Notes: generated from the letters alone by a model not told the origin. 64,000 nt of DNA from JANPPS01 sp965246835 (GCA_965246835.1 CBDFFQ010000001.1:1426001-1490000), one strand, 5' to 3'. Shown: positions 41,006 to 50,332, counted from the first letter of the stretch. Numbers and translations: made by a program.

Positions 41006-41475
41006 TTCCGCCGCCAAACCTCCTCGCTGAGGAAGGTCGCGAAGCTGAGCCAGGCCAGCAGCGGCAGCGTCATGGCCGCCGCGGACCGGTCGGCGGCCCG
41101 TGCCGCGATCGCGGTCGTGACGGCAGAAGCCAGCATCGCCGCGGATGCGCCGGTGCTCGCGGCAAGCCGTTTCTGTCCGAAGAACAGGAACGGATAGCCT
41201 GCCAAGCCCGCAAGCGTCCCGGCCCAGCCCGCAAGCGCGGTGCTGCGCGCGCCCGACCGTCGTGCCCGCAACAGGCGATACCCCGCCCCGGCCATCAGCA
41301 GTTCGAGCACGCCCCACGCCGCCCCGATCGCTGGGCCCGGCGGGGTGAAGTCCGGCTTATTCAGCGTCGCATACCAGAGCCCGGTGCGGGAATCTGCCGG
41401 GCTGAACCGGGCGCCGATCGCCCCGGCCGCCACCACGCCGGCCACGGCCACGAGGGCGGCAGTTCTCTTGTCCAT
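41002..41475 (-). CDS. tspO: TspO/MBR family tryptophan-rich sensory protein
   Basis: TspO is a five-helix outer-membrane protein in Rhodobacter that binds porphyrins and tunes pigment gene expression to oxygen. The 157-residue sequence has GLWYATLNKPDFTPPGPAIGAAWGVLE (in pieces: WYATLNKP, FTPPG) near residue 33 and WLSFATFLSEEVWRRN at the C-terminus. It is less Trp-rich than many members and the usual WN pair in the last helix is replaced, so ligand binding may differ. It sits between bchI and hemB. Confidence 0.85.
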   Translation of the reverse strand: MDKRTAALVAVAGVVAAGAIGARFSPADSRTGLWYATLNKPDFTPPGPAIGAAWGVLELLMAGAGYRLLRARRSGARSTALAGWAGTLAGLAGYPFLFFGQKRLAASTGASAAMLASAVTTAIAARAADRSAAAMTLPLLAWLSFATFLSEEVWRRN

Positions 41476-41566
41476 GCTGTTCTCCTGCGATGAGTGCGGC
41501 CCTTAACGCAGCGCAGACGCCGGGTATCCCTAGCCAGCGGCGTCGATCGCGGCCAAAATCGCCGCC

Positions 41567-42532
41567 ATGTTCCCCACCACCCGCCTCCGCCGCCTCCGCC
41601 GCACCGACGCGCTCCGCACCCTCGTGCGCGAGACCTCGGTCGGTGCCCACGACCTGATCCTGCCCCTATTCGTCGAGGAGGGCGTGGACGAGGCCGTGCC
41701 CATCCGCTCCATGCCCGGCGTTTCCCGCATCCCCGAACGCGCCCTGGCCCACGAGGCCGCGGCGATCGCCCGGGACGGGGTGCGGGCCGTCATGCTGTTC
41801 GGCATCTCCCATCACAAGGACGCCACGGGATCGGACAGCCTGGCCGCCCAGGGCCTCATGGCCCGCATGACCCGCATCGTGAAGGATGCGGCGCCCGAGC
41901 TCGTGGTCATGACCGATAACTGCTTCTGCGAATACACGGACCACGGCCATTGCGGCGTGGTGCAGGACGGCGACGTGCACAACGACCTCACGCTCGAGGG
42001 CCTGGCCCGGCAGGCGGTGGTCGCGGCCGAAGCCGGGGCGGACGTCGTGGCACCGTCCGCCATGATGGACGGCCAGATCGCGGCCATCCGCGCCGCGCTG
42101 GACGCCGCCGGGCACGACCACGTGCCCGTGATGTCCTATTCGACCAAGTTCGCCAGCGCGTTCTACGGCCCGTTCCGCGCCGCCGCCGGCTGCGACCTGA
42201 TCGGCGACCGTAAATCCTACCAGATGGACCCGGCCAATGGGCGCGAGGCGCTGCACGAAAGCGATCTCGACGAGGCCGAGGGCGCCGACATGCTGATGGT
42301 CAAGCCCGGTCTCGCCTACCTCGACGTGCTGGCCCGCATCCGGGAGCGCACCTTGCTGCCGTTGGCCGTGTACCAAGTCAGCGGCGAATACGCGATGATC
42401 AAGTTCGCCGCGCAAGCCGGCGCCATCGATGAGGGCCGGGTGGTGCGCGAAACGCTGGGCGCGTTCAAGCGGGCCGGCGCCGACCTGATCCTGACCTATT
42501 TCGCCCGGGACGTGATCCGGGAGGGATTTTGA
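41567..42532 (+). CDS. hemB: Porphobilinogen synthase HemB
   Basis: HemB joins two 5-aminolevulinates into porphobilinogen. The 321-residue protein has the Cys-rich metal loop DNCFCEYTDHGHCG (about residues 119-132), indicating a Zn-type enzyme, the first active lysine in MSYSTKFASAFYGPFR and the Schiff-base lysine in MLMVKPGLAYLD, and VYQVSGEYAMIKFAA. Its location with bchI/bchD and tspO keeps tetrapyrrole genes together. It overlaps the next gene. Confidence 0.97.
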   Translation: MFPTTRLRRLRRTDALRTLVRETSVGAHDLILPLFVEEGVDEAVPIRSMPGVSRIPERALAHEAAAIARDGVRAVMLFGISHHKDATGSDSLAAQGLMARMTRIVKDAAPELVVMTDNCFCEYTDHGHCGVVQDGDVHNDLTLEGLARQAVVAAEAGADVVAPSAMMDGQIAAIRAALDAAGHDHVPVMSYSTKFASAFYGPFRAAAGCDLIGDRKSYQMDPANGREALHESDLDEAEGADMLMVKPGLAYLDVLARIRERTLLPLAVYQVSGEYAMIKFAAQAGAIDEGRVVRETLGAFKRAGADLILTYFARDVIREGF

Positions 42533-43215
42533 GCGACGCGCTGCTCGCCCGGCTCCAGGCGCTCCGTGCAAAAACGACCGATCGTGGCTGCACCGAGCAG
42601 GAGGCGCTGTCCGCCGCAGCGAAAGTGGCGGAGCTGCTGGACCGCCACGGGATCACGCTCGCCGAGCTGGAGCGGGAGGCGGCGCCTTGCGTCCGCGCCG
42701 AGATCCTGACCCCCCGCAGCCGCCCCGGCCCCTACGACGAGTGCGCCGGCGCCGTCGCGGCCTATTTCGATTGCCGCACCTGGACCGAGAAGGACGTTGA
42801 AGGCCGCCTCCGCCTGGTATTCTTCGGCCTGCCGGCCGACGTGGAGGCTGCGACCTACGTCATGCACTTGGTGGCGCAGGCGTTCGAAACCGAGGCCAAC
42901 CGCTTCCGCGCCGGGCCCGGCTATTTGCGCGGGCGCGGCAACGGGCGGCGCATCCTGCACACCTCGTTCATGCTGGGCCTGAGCCAAGGCATCCAAGCCA
43001 AGTTCGCCGCCCTGCTGACCACCCGCGACCAGACCCGGCAGGCCGGCCAGGCACTGGTGGTGGCGAAGGCGGGCGTGGTGGAGGCGGAGCTGGCGAAACT
43101 GGGCCTGCGCTTCCGGACGCGAAGCGTGGCGCCGCGACGGGTGAACCCGGATGCGTTCGGGACAGGGCAGGCGGCGGGCGAGCGGTTCGTGGTAACGCCG
43201 GGGATCGATGCCTAG
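42529..43215 (+). CDS. DUF2786 domain protein
   Basis: The 228-residue protein starts at a TTG overlapping the hemB stop. The N-terminal 50 residues (LLARLQALRAKTTDRGCTEQEALSAAAKVAELLDRHGI in part) match the DUF2786 helical domain. A second alpha/beta region follows, with LVFFGLPADVEAATYVMHLVAQAFETEANRF. Function is unknown; coupling to hemB may be incidental. Confidence 0.8.
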   Translation: MSDALLARLQALRAKTTDRGCTEQEALSAAAKVAELLDRHGITLAELEREAAPCVRAEILTPRSRPGPYDECAGAVAAYFDCRTWTEKDVEGRLRLVFFGLPADVEAATYVMHLVAQAFETEANRFRAGPGYLRGRGNGRRILHTSFMLGLSQGIQAKFAALLTTRDQTRQAGQALVVAKAGVVEAELAKLGLRFRTRSVAPRRVNPDAFGTGQAAGERFVVTPGIDA

Positions 43216-43306
43216 GCCGAAGTCAACAGTTTCTGACCCGTGCCCCAACCGAACCCACCAATAAAATTTACGGTTCAGCAATCCATCTCCGCTACGGTCA
43301 AGGAGA

Positions 43307-45472
43307 TTGAGTGCAATCAGGGGGCAGCTTTTGGCGCACTCGGGTCCGACCGTAGACATGCCCCAGCGCGACGGGGCGGACCCATTGCTGCGTGAGGCGA
43401 TCGAGGCGCTCCGGTGCAACTACGCCATCTTCGACGCCGAGCGAAGGCTCGTGGATTACAGCACATCCTATGCCGAGCTGCACCGAGAGACGTTCAAGGC
43501 CGCAACGGCCGGCTTAAGGTATGATGACCTGATGCGGGAGGCGATCCGGCGTACTCTGCCGGACGCGAGTCCGGCGGCCCACGCGGCGGAGCTGGCCAGG
43601 CGCATCGCCGCCCACGAATCCGACCAGCCGGCCGAGTTCGACCGGCTCTATCCCGACGGGCGATGGATGCGGGTTGCCAAGCATCGCCTTTCGGGCGGGC
43701 AGGTGGCGGGCGTGGCGATGGACATCACCGCATTGAAGAAGCGCGAAGCCGCCATCGCCGCCAGCGAAGCCCGCTACCGCGCCCTGGTCGACATCGCGCC
43801 GGTCGGCATCTGGCATGTGGACGAAGCTGGGCGAACGTTGTTCGCCAACGCACGGCTTGCGGCCCTCTATGGTGGGCGCATCCCGGCCTCACTGGCGCCC
43901 GAATGGCTCCAGAGGCAGGAGAGCGAGTCCTGCGAGGGGCCATTCGGCTTCCCAAGGGGCCGCGAGGTGGAGGCGACGATCCTGGCCCGGGGTCGGCGGG
44001 CCCGGGTATTCGTCTTGGTTTGCGTGTCAGACTGGCTCCCGGCCGGGGCCGATGGACACCGCAGCGCCGTCCTGACGTTGCTCGATATCACCCCGCTGAA
44101 GGCCGTGCAGGCGAAGGTGGAGCGGCTGGCCTGGCATGATCCGCTGACGGCGTTGGGCAACCGCGCCTTCTTCCAACGCGCCCTGGCCAACGCGGCCGCG
44201 CAGCAGGAGGAGGCCGTCTTGCTGATGATCGACCTCGACTACTTCAAGGAAGTGAACGACCGCCACGGCCACGGCGTCGGTGACGCTCTGCTCCGCGAGG
44301 TCGCCAGCCGGCTCCGGACCGGAGCGCGCCACACCGATCAGGTCTGTCGCCTCGGCGGGGACGAGTTCGCGGTGGTGCTGCAAGGCCGGGGCTGCGTCCA
44401 GCGTGCGCCGGCCTTGGCGGCCCGCTTGGCCGCCTCTCTCCAGCGAAGCTTCGAAGTCGATGGAGTGATTGTACGCCCATCCGCCAGTATCGGTCACGCC
44501 GCGTTCCCGGCCGACGCCCCCGAGATCGAAGGGTGGCAGCGGGCGGCAGACTTGGCGCTGTATGCCGCAAAAGATCGCGGACGCGGCCGGGCCGTGCAAT
44601 TCGTTCCCGCCATGCTCAGCCACGTCGAACAGCGCCGTAGGCTGCAGGAGGCATTCGTCGCCGCAGTCCAGGCCAATGCCCTGACACTCGCCTGGCAGCC
44701 GCAAGTGGCCCTGCCCGGGCGTACACTCCGCGGAGCCGAGGCCTTGGTGCGCTGGCCCGGCAGCCCTCTCGGCCCCGATGAGGCGGCACCCGGCGCGTTC
44801 CTCCCGGCGCTGGCCGAAGCTGGCCTTCTCACGATGCTGGATGACTGGGTTTTACACGCCGCACTGGCCCAAATGGCGTCGTGGCAGGGCACGCGGGGCG
44901 CGCCAGGCATCGCCGCCGTCAATATCTCCGTCGGAACGCTGTCCGACCCTGCATTTCCAGAGCGCGTCGCCAAAGCGCTGCATCGGCACAACGTGCCCGC
45001 CGGCATGCTCGAAATCGAGGTGCCGGAGGACGTCGCCGTCCGCGACCTCGATGCGGTCGGACCGGTGCTGGTCGAGCTGCAGGCCCTGGGCCTCCGGCTG
45101 GCGTTGGACGATTTCGGTGGGGGACTGTCCAGCGTCTCGCACCTTATTCACCTGCCGGTCGGCCTCGTGAAGCTCGACCGATCGATCATCGCGGGACTTC
45201 CTGGGCCGCGACAGGCAGCCATGCTGCGGGCCGTCGTGGCGATGGCAGCCAGCCTCGGCCTCCCGGTGCTGGCCGAAGGTGTCGAGACCGAGGCGCAGCT
45301 GCTGAGCCTGTCCCGGGCGGGCTGCACGCTAGTCCAGGGATACCTCCTCGGCCGCCCGATGCGGGCCGCACAGCTCGTTCCATCCAACAACGACTGGGCA
45401 CCAGCTCCCTGGCAGCTTTGGGGTGAGGCTGTGCCGGAGATCGCGGAATCGATGGCGTCGCAACTGGCTTGA
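43307..45472 (+). CDS. PAS-GGDEF-EAL cyclic-di-GMP signalling protein
   Basis: The 721-residue cytoplasmic protein has two PAS-like regions (residues about 30-145 and 150-265), a GGDEF domain with intact GGDEF at 350-354 and an inhibitory I-site RHTD at 341-344, and an EAL domain with EAL at 478-480, AVNIS, LEIEVPED, LDDFGGG, KLDRS and AEGVET. Catalytic residues for both synthesis and hydrolysis of c-di-GMP appear present, so it could be bifunctional. No membrane segments are seen. The TTG start at 43307 has AGGAG only 1 bp upstream, so the ATG at 43358 may be the true start. Confidence 0.92.
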   Translation: MSAIRGQLLAHSGPTVDMPQRDGADPLLREAIEALRCNYAIFDAERRLVDYSTSYAELHRETFKAATAGLRYDDLMREAIRRTLPDASPAAHAAELARRIAAHESDQPAEFDRLYPDGRWMRVAKHRLSGGQVAGVAMDITALKKREAAIAASEARYRALVDIAPVGIWHVDEAGRTLFANARLAALYGGRIPASLAPEWLQRQESESCEGPFGFPRGREVEATILARGRRARVFVLVCVSDWLPAGADGHRSAVLTLLDITPLKAVQAKVERLAWHDPLTALGNRAFFQRALANAAAQQEEAVLLMIDLDYFKEVNDRHGHGVGDALLREVASRLRTGARHTDQVCRLGGDEFAVVLQGRGCVQRAPALAARLAASLQRSFEVDGVIVRPSASIGHAAFPADAPEIEGWQRAADLALYAAKDRGRGRAVQFVPAMLSHVEQRRRLQEAFVAAVQANALTLAWQPQVALPGRTLRGAEALVRWPGSPLGPDEAAPGAFLPALAEAGLLTMLDDWVLHAALAQMASWQGTRGAPGIAAVNISVGTLSDPAFPERVAKALHRHNVPAGMLEIEVPEDVAVRDLDAVGPVLVELQALGLRLALDDFGGGLSSVSHLIHLPVGLVKLDRSIIAGLPGPRQAAMLRAVVAMAASLGLPVLAEGVETEAQLLSLSRAGCTLVQGYLLGRPMRAAQLVPSNNDWAPAPWQLWGEAVPEIAESMASQLA

Positions 45473-45474
45473 GA

Positions 45475-46449
45475 TTACCCGCCCCGCATCGCCGCCCGCT
45501 GCCGCACCAGCGCCAGCACCGCCGTGCTCACCGGCATCGGCGCTTCCACCCACCCCGCCAACTCCACCACGGCGCCCAGCAGCGCTTCGATCTCCAACGG
45601 CCGGCCCAGCTCCAGATCCTGCAGCATGCTGGTCTTGTGCCGGCCGACCTCGGCGCCGCCCTCGATGCGCTTGTCCACGTCGATCGCGAACCGGATGCCC
45701 AGCCGCTCCGCCACTGCCTGACCCTCCAGCATCATGGTCCGCACCACGGCACGGACGCCGGGATCGCCCGTGATCACATCGAGCGTGCCCGTGGTCAGCG
45801 CACTCAGCGGGTTGAACGCCATGTTGCCCCAGAGCTTCACCCAGATCTCGTCCCGGATGCGGGGCCGCACCGGCGCCTTCAACCCGGCCGCGATCAGCAG
45901 CTTCGAAAGCGTCTCCGCCCGCGGGCTGCGGGACCCATCGGGCTCGCCTAGGCTGAACCGGTCGCCATAGGTGTGGCTGATCACGCCCGGTGCGGTCACC
46001 TCGGCGGCCGGGTAGATGATGCAGCCCAGCGTCTGCGCCGGCGGCAGGCCGTCCCACAGCGCGCCGTGGGGGTCCACGGCCGTCACGCGCCGGCCGCCGA
46101 ACGGCTCCGCGAGCCCATGGCAATACCACCACGGCACGCCGTTCACCGCGGCCACGATCGTCGTCTCCGGCCCGATCAGCGGGCGCAATTGCGGCAAAGC
46201 GGGCTCGAGCGAGTGCGCCTTCAACGTCAGGAACACATAATCCTGCGGCCCGAGTGCGGCGGGGTCGGACACGGTGCGGGGCCGGGTCACGGTGCGGACG
46301 CCGCCGCTGTCCAGCACCAGCCCGTCCCGCTCCATTGCCGCCCCATGCGGACCGCGCGCGACCACGCTCACGGGCGTGCCCGCCATCTCCAGCCGCGCCG
46401 CGAGGAATCCGCCGATGGCGCCGGCGCCGAATACGCAGACCGAGCTCAT
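45475..46449 (-). CDS. 2-dehydropantoate 2-reductase family protein
   Basis: The 324-residue protein has the NAD(P)-binding FGAGAIGGFLAARL at the N-terminus, LTLKAHSLEPALPQL, NGVPWWY, and the C-terminal catalytic region with DEIWVKLWGNMAFNPLSALT and the Lys in HKTSMLQDLELGRPLEIEAL. This is the ketopantoate reductase (PanE/ApbA) family; many members in this class act on other 2-oxo acids. It converges on the GGDEF-EAL gene with a 2-bp gap and overlaps the CoA ligase upstream. Confidence 0.88.
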   Translation of the reverse strand: MSSVCVFGAGAIGGFLAARLEMAGTPVSVVARGPHGAAMERDGLVLDSGGVRTVTRPRTVSDPAALGPQDYVFLTLKAHSLEPALPQLRPLIGPETTIVAAVNGVPWWYCHGLAEPFGGRRVTAVDPHGALWDGLPPAQTLGCIIYPAAEVTAPGVISHTYGDRFSLGEPDGSRSPRAETLSKLLIAAGLKAPVRPRIRDEIWVKLWGNMAFNPLSALTTGTLDVITGDPGVRAVVRTMMLEGQAVAERLGIRFAIDVDKRIEGGAEVGRHKTSMLQDLELGRPLEIEALLGAVVELAGWVEAPMPVSTAVLALVRQRAAMRGG

Positions 46450-47954
46450 GGCGCCAGCCCCAGCTTCTGCGCCAGCCCGATCCGCTGCACCTTGCCCGTG
46501 GCCCCCTTCGGCACATCCGCCATCACCAGCACCCGGCGCGGCACCTTGAACGGCGCCAGGCGGCTCGCGGCGAAGTCCCGGATCTCCTGCTCCGTCACGG
46601 TCTGCCCCTCCAGCGGCACCACGACGGCGCCCACCTCCTCCCCCAATTTGTCATGCGGGATCGCGAAGGTGACGACCTGCGCGAGCGCCGGGTGATCCAG
46701 CAGCACGGTGTCGATCTCGAGCGGGCTGATCTTCTCCCCCCCGCGATTGATCTGCTCCTTGAGCCGGCCCGTCAGGAACAGGTAGCCCTCCTCGTCCACC
46801 CGCCCCTGATCCCCGGTGCGGAACCAGCCATCGGTGAAGGCACGCGCATTCGCATCCGGGTTGTTGTCATAGCCCGGCGTCACGTTCGCGCCTCGAATCA
46901 CGACCTCGCCCACCGCGCCCTGCGGCAGGATGCGGCCGTCATCGTCCATGACCGCGACCTCGGGCCCCGCCGCGACGCCCACGGCACCAGGCTTGCGGGC
47001 GCGCGGCGGCAGCGGGTTGGCGCACATCTGATGCGCAGCCTCCGTCATGCCATACGCCTCGATCACCGGGGAGCCGAACACCTCCTCCAATTCCAGCATC
47101 ACCTGCGGCGGCAGCGATGCCGAGCTGGAGCGGATCAGGCGCAGCCCCATGGCCCGGGCACGCCCGGGGTTGCTGCGGGCGCGCATCAGGATCGCCTGGT
47201 GCATCGTGGGCACCGCCGTATACCAGCTGGGCTTCACGGTCTCGACCCACTCCGAGAACTTGAACGCGTTGAACCCCGGTGTGCAGCAGACCGCCGCCCG
47301 CGCGTGCAACGAGCTCAGCACGGCCGCGATCAGCCCATGGATGTGGAACAGCGGCATCACGTTCAGGCACAAATCGTCCGGTGTGAGCGCCAAGCTCTCG
47401 GCGATATGCCGGGCGGAGGCCGCGAGGTTGCCGTTGGTGAGCGGCACGATCTTGGGCCGCGCCGTGGTGCCCGAGGTATGCAGCACGAGCGCCATGTCAT
47501 CCGGAGCAGCCGGCCCAGGCCGCGCCGCGGCGGCCACCGGCAGCGCCGACATATCGAGCCGGAACGCGCCGCCGCCTGTGGGATGCAGGGCGATCACCGG
47601 CAGCCCGATCTTCGCCGCCACCTCCCGCGCCGGTGTCGAGTCGCCATCCTGCAACACGATGGCGCGGGGCTTGAGGTCGCCGAGATAGAACTCGAACTCC
47701 TCACCCTTGTAGGCCGGGTTGAGCGGCGCCGCGGTGGTGAGGCTGGCGATCGAGACGAAGGCGGCCGCCATCTCCGGCCCGTTCGGCAGCACGATCGCCA
47801 CCCGGTCCCCACGCCCGATGCCGGCGCCGTTGAGCGCGCCCTGCACGGCCAACGCTTGCAGCAGCAGCGCCTGACCGCTCATCCAGGGCTGACCGGGCGA
47901 GCCCACGGCCCGGCTTCCCTCATGCGCCGTCAGTATGTCCCAGATCGATGCCAT
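46446..47954 (-). CDS. AMP-forming acyl-CoA ligase, oxalate-CoA ligase-like
   Basis: The 502-residue adenylate-forming enzyme has the AMP-binding loop VLHTSGTTARPKIVPLTN (residues about 160-177), MPLFHIHGL, EAYGMTEAAHQMCANPLPP, GWFRTGDQGRVDEEGYLFLTGR and the catalytic lysine near the end (PKGATGKVQR). The AYGMTEA-HQM-NPLPP segment recalls the oxalyl-CoA synthetase group (AAE3/Pcs60), so oxalate is a plausible substrate but not proven. It overlaps the reductase gene. Confidence 0.85.
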   Translation of the reverse strand: MASIWDILTAHEGSRAVGSPGQPWMSGQALLLQALAVQGALNGAGIGRGDRVAIVLPNGPEMAAAFVSIASLTTAAPLNPAYKGEEFEFYLGDLKPRAIVLQDGDSTPAREVAAKIGLPVIALHPTGGGAFRLDMSALPVAAAARPGPAAPDDMALVLHTSGTTARPKIVPLTNGNLAASARHIAESLALTPDDLCLNVMPLFHIHGLIAAVLSSLHARAAVCCTPGFNAFKFSEWVETVKPSWYTAVPTMHQAILMRARSNPGRARAMGLRLIRSSSASLPPQVMLELEEVFGSPVIEAYGMTEAAHQMCANPLPPRARKPGAVGVAAGPEVAVMDDDGRILPQGAVGEVVIRGANVTPGYDNNPDANARAFTDGWFRTGDQGRVDEEGYLFLTGRLKEQINRGGEKISPLEIDTVLLDHPALAQVVTFAIPHDKLGEEVGAVVVPLEGQTVTEQEIRDFAASRLAPFKVPRRVLVMADVPKGATGKVQRIGLAQKLGLAP

Positions 47955-48016
47955 TCCCGCCCCACGCCGTTTTGACCAGCGTAGGGCGCAATCACGCCCG
48001 CGTCATCCCGGGGTGA

Positions 48017-48244
48017 TCAGGCCTTCTTGAGCTCGTCCGGCTTGTGCACGGCTTCCTTGCCGGACTTGTCGGATTTCACCATGAACTCGGGGTTGTCCTT
48101 GGTGGCCTTGGCCGTGTGGCCCTTCACCTTGGTCGTGCTGGTGACCTTCTTCTCGACGGTGCCATGCGTCTCGCCCTGGGGCGTGCCCCACTTCACCTTG
48201 TCGCCAGGCTTCACCTTGTCACCAGGCTTCACCTTGTCGGCCAT
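48017..48244 (-). CDS. DUF2945 (Tudor-like) small protein with tandem KVKPGD repeats
   Basis: The 75-residue basic protein has the DUF2945 pattern: KVKWGTPQGETHGTVEKKVTS then HTAKATKDNPEFMVKSDKSGKEAVHKPDELKK (in part). The usual members begin with a single KGDKVxW; here the N-terminus is MADKVKPGDKVKPGDKVKW because of an 18-bp tandem repeat. Function is not established. ATG at 48244 is preceded by GGGAGGATG. Confidence 0.82.
   Translation of the reverse strand: MADKVKPGDKVKPGDKVKWGTPQGETHGTVEKKVTSTTKVKGHTAKATKDNPEFMVKSDKSGKEAVHKPDELKKA
48185..48238. repeat. 18-bp tandem repeat in the DUF2945 gene
   Basis: On the - strand the unit GACAAGGTGAAGCCTGGT occurs about 2.7 times with one mismatch. 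It adds KVKPGD units to the protein N-terminus and can change copy number without shifting frame. Confidence 0.85.
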
Positions 48245-48354
48245 GCCATCCTCCCTGGGTTGCCGCGCATGGAACAGCGTGAGGCCGCTCACGGTTCCCG
48301 GGGAACCGCCGGTGCGGTTCGGGCGTCCTGGCCTGGCCTGATCGGAGACACCCC

Positions 48355-49443
48355 ATGACGATGCCCCGCCGCCTGCTCCTCGCCGCCGCCGCCACCCTCG
48401 CCGCCCGGCCGGGCCGGGCTGAAGACACGCTGACGCAGGTCGCGAGCTTCGAGCAGCAGGTGACCGGTGTGGCCGTCAGCCCCGACGGCCGCATCTTCGT
48501 GAACTTCCCGCGCTGGGAGCAGGACGTGGCGATCTCGGTGGCCGAGCTGGGCCGGGACGGGTCACTCACGCCGTATCCCGACGCCCAGTGGAACGCCTGG
48601 CGCAACGCGGCCCCGCTCAGCGGCGGCGATCATTTGATCTGTGTGCAGGCCGTGTTCGCCGACGCCCGCAACAACCTCTGGATACTCGACCCCGCCGCCC
48701 CCGGCAACGAGTTCAACCTGGAGGGCGGACCGAAGCTGGTGCAGGTGGACCTTCGATCCAACCGCGTGGTGCAGGTGATCCGCTTCGACCGCACCGCGGT
48801 CCCGCAGGGCAGCTACCTGAACGACATCCGCATCAGCCCGGACGGGACCCACGGCTATATCACCGATAGCGGCGTGAAAGGCGCGCTGCTGGTCGTGGAC
48901 CTACGCTCCGGCGCCGCACGCCGCCTGCTGGACGGCCATCCCAGCACGCAGGTCGAGCCCGGCGTCAAGGTCCACGCCGACGGCCAGGAGCTGAAGCGCC
49001 CCGACGGCCGCGGCCCGCAATTCGCCGCGGACGGTATCGCGTTGGACGGGCCCGGCCGCTATTTGTATTGGCAGGCCCTCACCGGCCACACGCTCTATCG
49101 CCTGCCGACCACCGCCATGCTGGACCCCCGCTTGCCGCCCGCCCGGCTGGCGGCCGCCGTCGAGAAGGTGGGCGTGAACGGCGTGGCGGACGGGCTGTGG
49201 ATCGACAAGCGGGAGCGCTTCTGGGTAACCAGCCCGGAGGACGATTCCGTCAAGCTGCGCAAGCCCGACGGAACGCTGATGACCGTGTTGCAGGACAAGC
49301 GGCTCCGCTGGCCCGACACCTTCGCGGAGGGGCCGGACGGGTCGATCTATGTCACCACGTCGCAGATCCAGGACATGGCGCAATTCCATGAGGCTGGGTC
49401 GGCACGGAAGGCGCCGTATGGGTTGTGGCGAATTCGTGCTTGA
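48355..49443 (+). CDS. Secreted major-royal-jelly/Yellow family protein
   Basis: The 362-residue protein has a signal peptide (PRRLLLAAAATLAARPGRA) and a beta-propeller of the MRJP/Yellow family: VAVSPDGRIFVNFPRWEQD, NNLWILDPAAPG, SYLNDIRISPDGTHGYITDSGVKGALLVVDL (in part) and ADGIALDGPGRYLYWQALTGHTLYRL. Bacterial relatives are periplasmic and uncharacterised. GGAGA precedes the ATG. A 15-bp palindrome (GGTTCCCGGGGAACC, 48293-48307) lies upstream. Confidence 0.86.
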   Translation: MTMPRRLLLAAAATLAARPGRAEDTLTQVASFEQQVTGVAVSPDGRIFVNFPRWEQDVAISVAELGRDGSLTPYPDAQWNAWRNAAPLSGGDHLICVQAVFADARNNLWILDPAAPGNEFNLEGGPKLVQVDLRSNRVVQVIRFDRTAVPQGSYLNDIRISPDGTHGYITDSGVKGALLVVDLRSGAARRLLDGHPSTQVEPGVKVHADGQELKRPDGRGPQFAADGIALDGPGRYLYWQALTGHTLYRLPTTAMLDPRLPPARLAAAVEKVGVNGVADGLWIDKRERFWVTSPEDDSVKLRKPDGTLMTVLQDKRLRWPDTFAEGPDGSIYVTTSQIQDMAQFHEAGSARKAPYGLWRIRA

Positions 49444-49505
49444 TATGACGGCTGGCAACCATCCATGAGTAATGCCTATTCGGCGCGACAAGCAGTGTTG
49501 CGGGC

Positions 49506-49754
49506 GTGGACGTCTTCTCGACAGGGCTTCTCGAGCTCGAACGGTGCAACTGGACCTTTGCCGGATTGGACGCGGGCGGGCACCGGGTGGCGATACTTAG
49601 CCTGATCGAGACGGCAAAGCTGCACGGCATCGACTCTGCGGCTTATCTCCGCTGCGTCATCGAACGTGTCGCCAATCAGCCGGTGGACCGCGTGGATGAG
49701 TTGCTGCCCTTGAAATTCACAGTTGCTCTTGGATGGTTGACCAACGCCTCGTAG
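49506..49754 (+). pseudogene. C-terminal remnant of an IS66-family transposase
   Basis: The 82-residue frame matches only the end of IS66 TnpC: FAGLDAGGHRVAILSLIETAKLHGID (in part) and RVDELLPLKF. One residue seems missing between AIL and SLIETAK, where intact copies usually have a Tyr. No other part of the element or its ends is visible nearby, so it is a relic. Confidence 0.8.
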
Positions 49755-49786
49755 CGTAGCGGACTTGGATCGAGACAGGCCGGATC

Positions 49787-50332
49787 ATGCGTTTCCTAAC
49801 CACGCCGGAATGCAACGACCGAGCGCGGCAGGCTGGGATCAGGCCGGGCAAGGCCGGACGGCGGCTCACGAAACCCGCCAGGCACTTTGTCCAGCTTGCC
49901 TACCAGAGCCGGATGGCGAATGCCGACTTAGTCGCTCCCATCCTGGTCGAGTGTCTGGGCACCTACGACTGGGCTGTCGTGTGGGCATACGAATTACCAT
50001 GGGGTGATCGCTCCAGCGAAGCGAAGCCCCCACCAGACTGGCGAGACTACGCCCAGTGGCGTCTACGTCGGGACGAACACCGGTCATTGTATGATGCGCC
50101 GGGCCACGAATTCGAAGTGAGCGACGACGAGCAGCTCGTGAAAGTCATGAAGGCCGCCATCTACATGGGCTGGGACGCACGAGCGTTCAGCAACCCTCTC
50201 CAATGCATGGTGGATCTCTCGCACGACGACATCATTACGCTCCGCTCTCATACCAACCTGTCCGACATGACAGCCCGGCTGGCCAAACTCGGGCTCACCC
50301 AGATCTCGACGGCAAATAGAAGGCGGCTCTGA
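49787..50332 (+). CDS. Orphan 181-residue protein
   Basis: The product is soluble with no signal peptide or known motif; it contains DWAVVWAYELPWGDRSSEAKPPPDWRDYAQWRLRRDEH in part, FEVSDDEQLVKVMKAAIYMGWDARAF and SHTNLSDMTARLAKLG. Base composition is lower in GC than the neighbours, and it follows an IS66 relic, so it may have been acquired. I do not recognise it. Confidence 0.55.
   Translation: MRFLTTPECNDRARQAGIRPGKAGRRLTKPARHFVQLAYQSRMANADLVAPILVECLGTYDWAVVWAYELPWGDRSSEAKPPPDWRDYAQWRLRRDEHRSLYDAPGHEFEVSDDEQLVKVMKAAIYMGWDARAFSNPLQCMVDLSHDDIITLRSHTNLSDMTARLAKLGLTQISTANRRRL

Noticed and set aside
48185..48238. CRISPR-like repeats
   Set aside because: The 18-bp units are contiguous, without spacers, and encode part of a protein. 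No CRISPR array or cas gene was seen.
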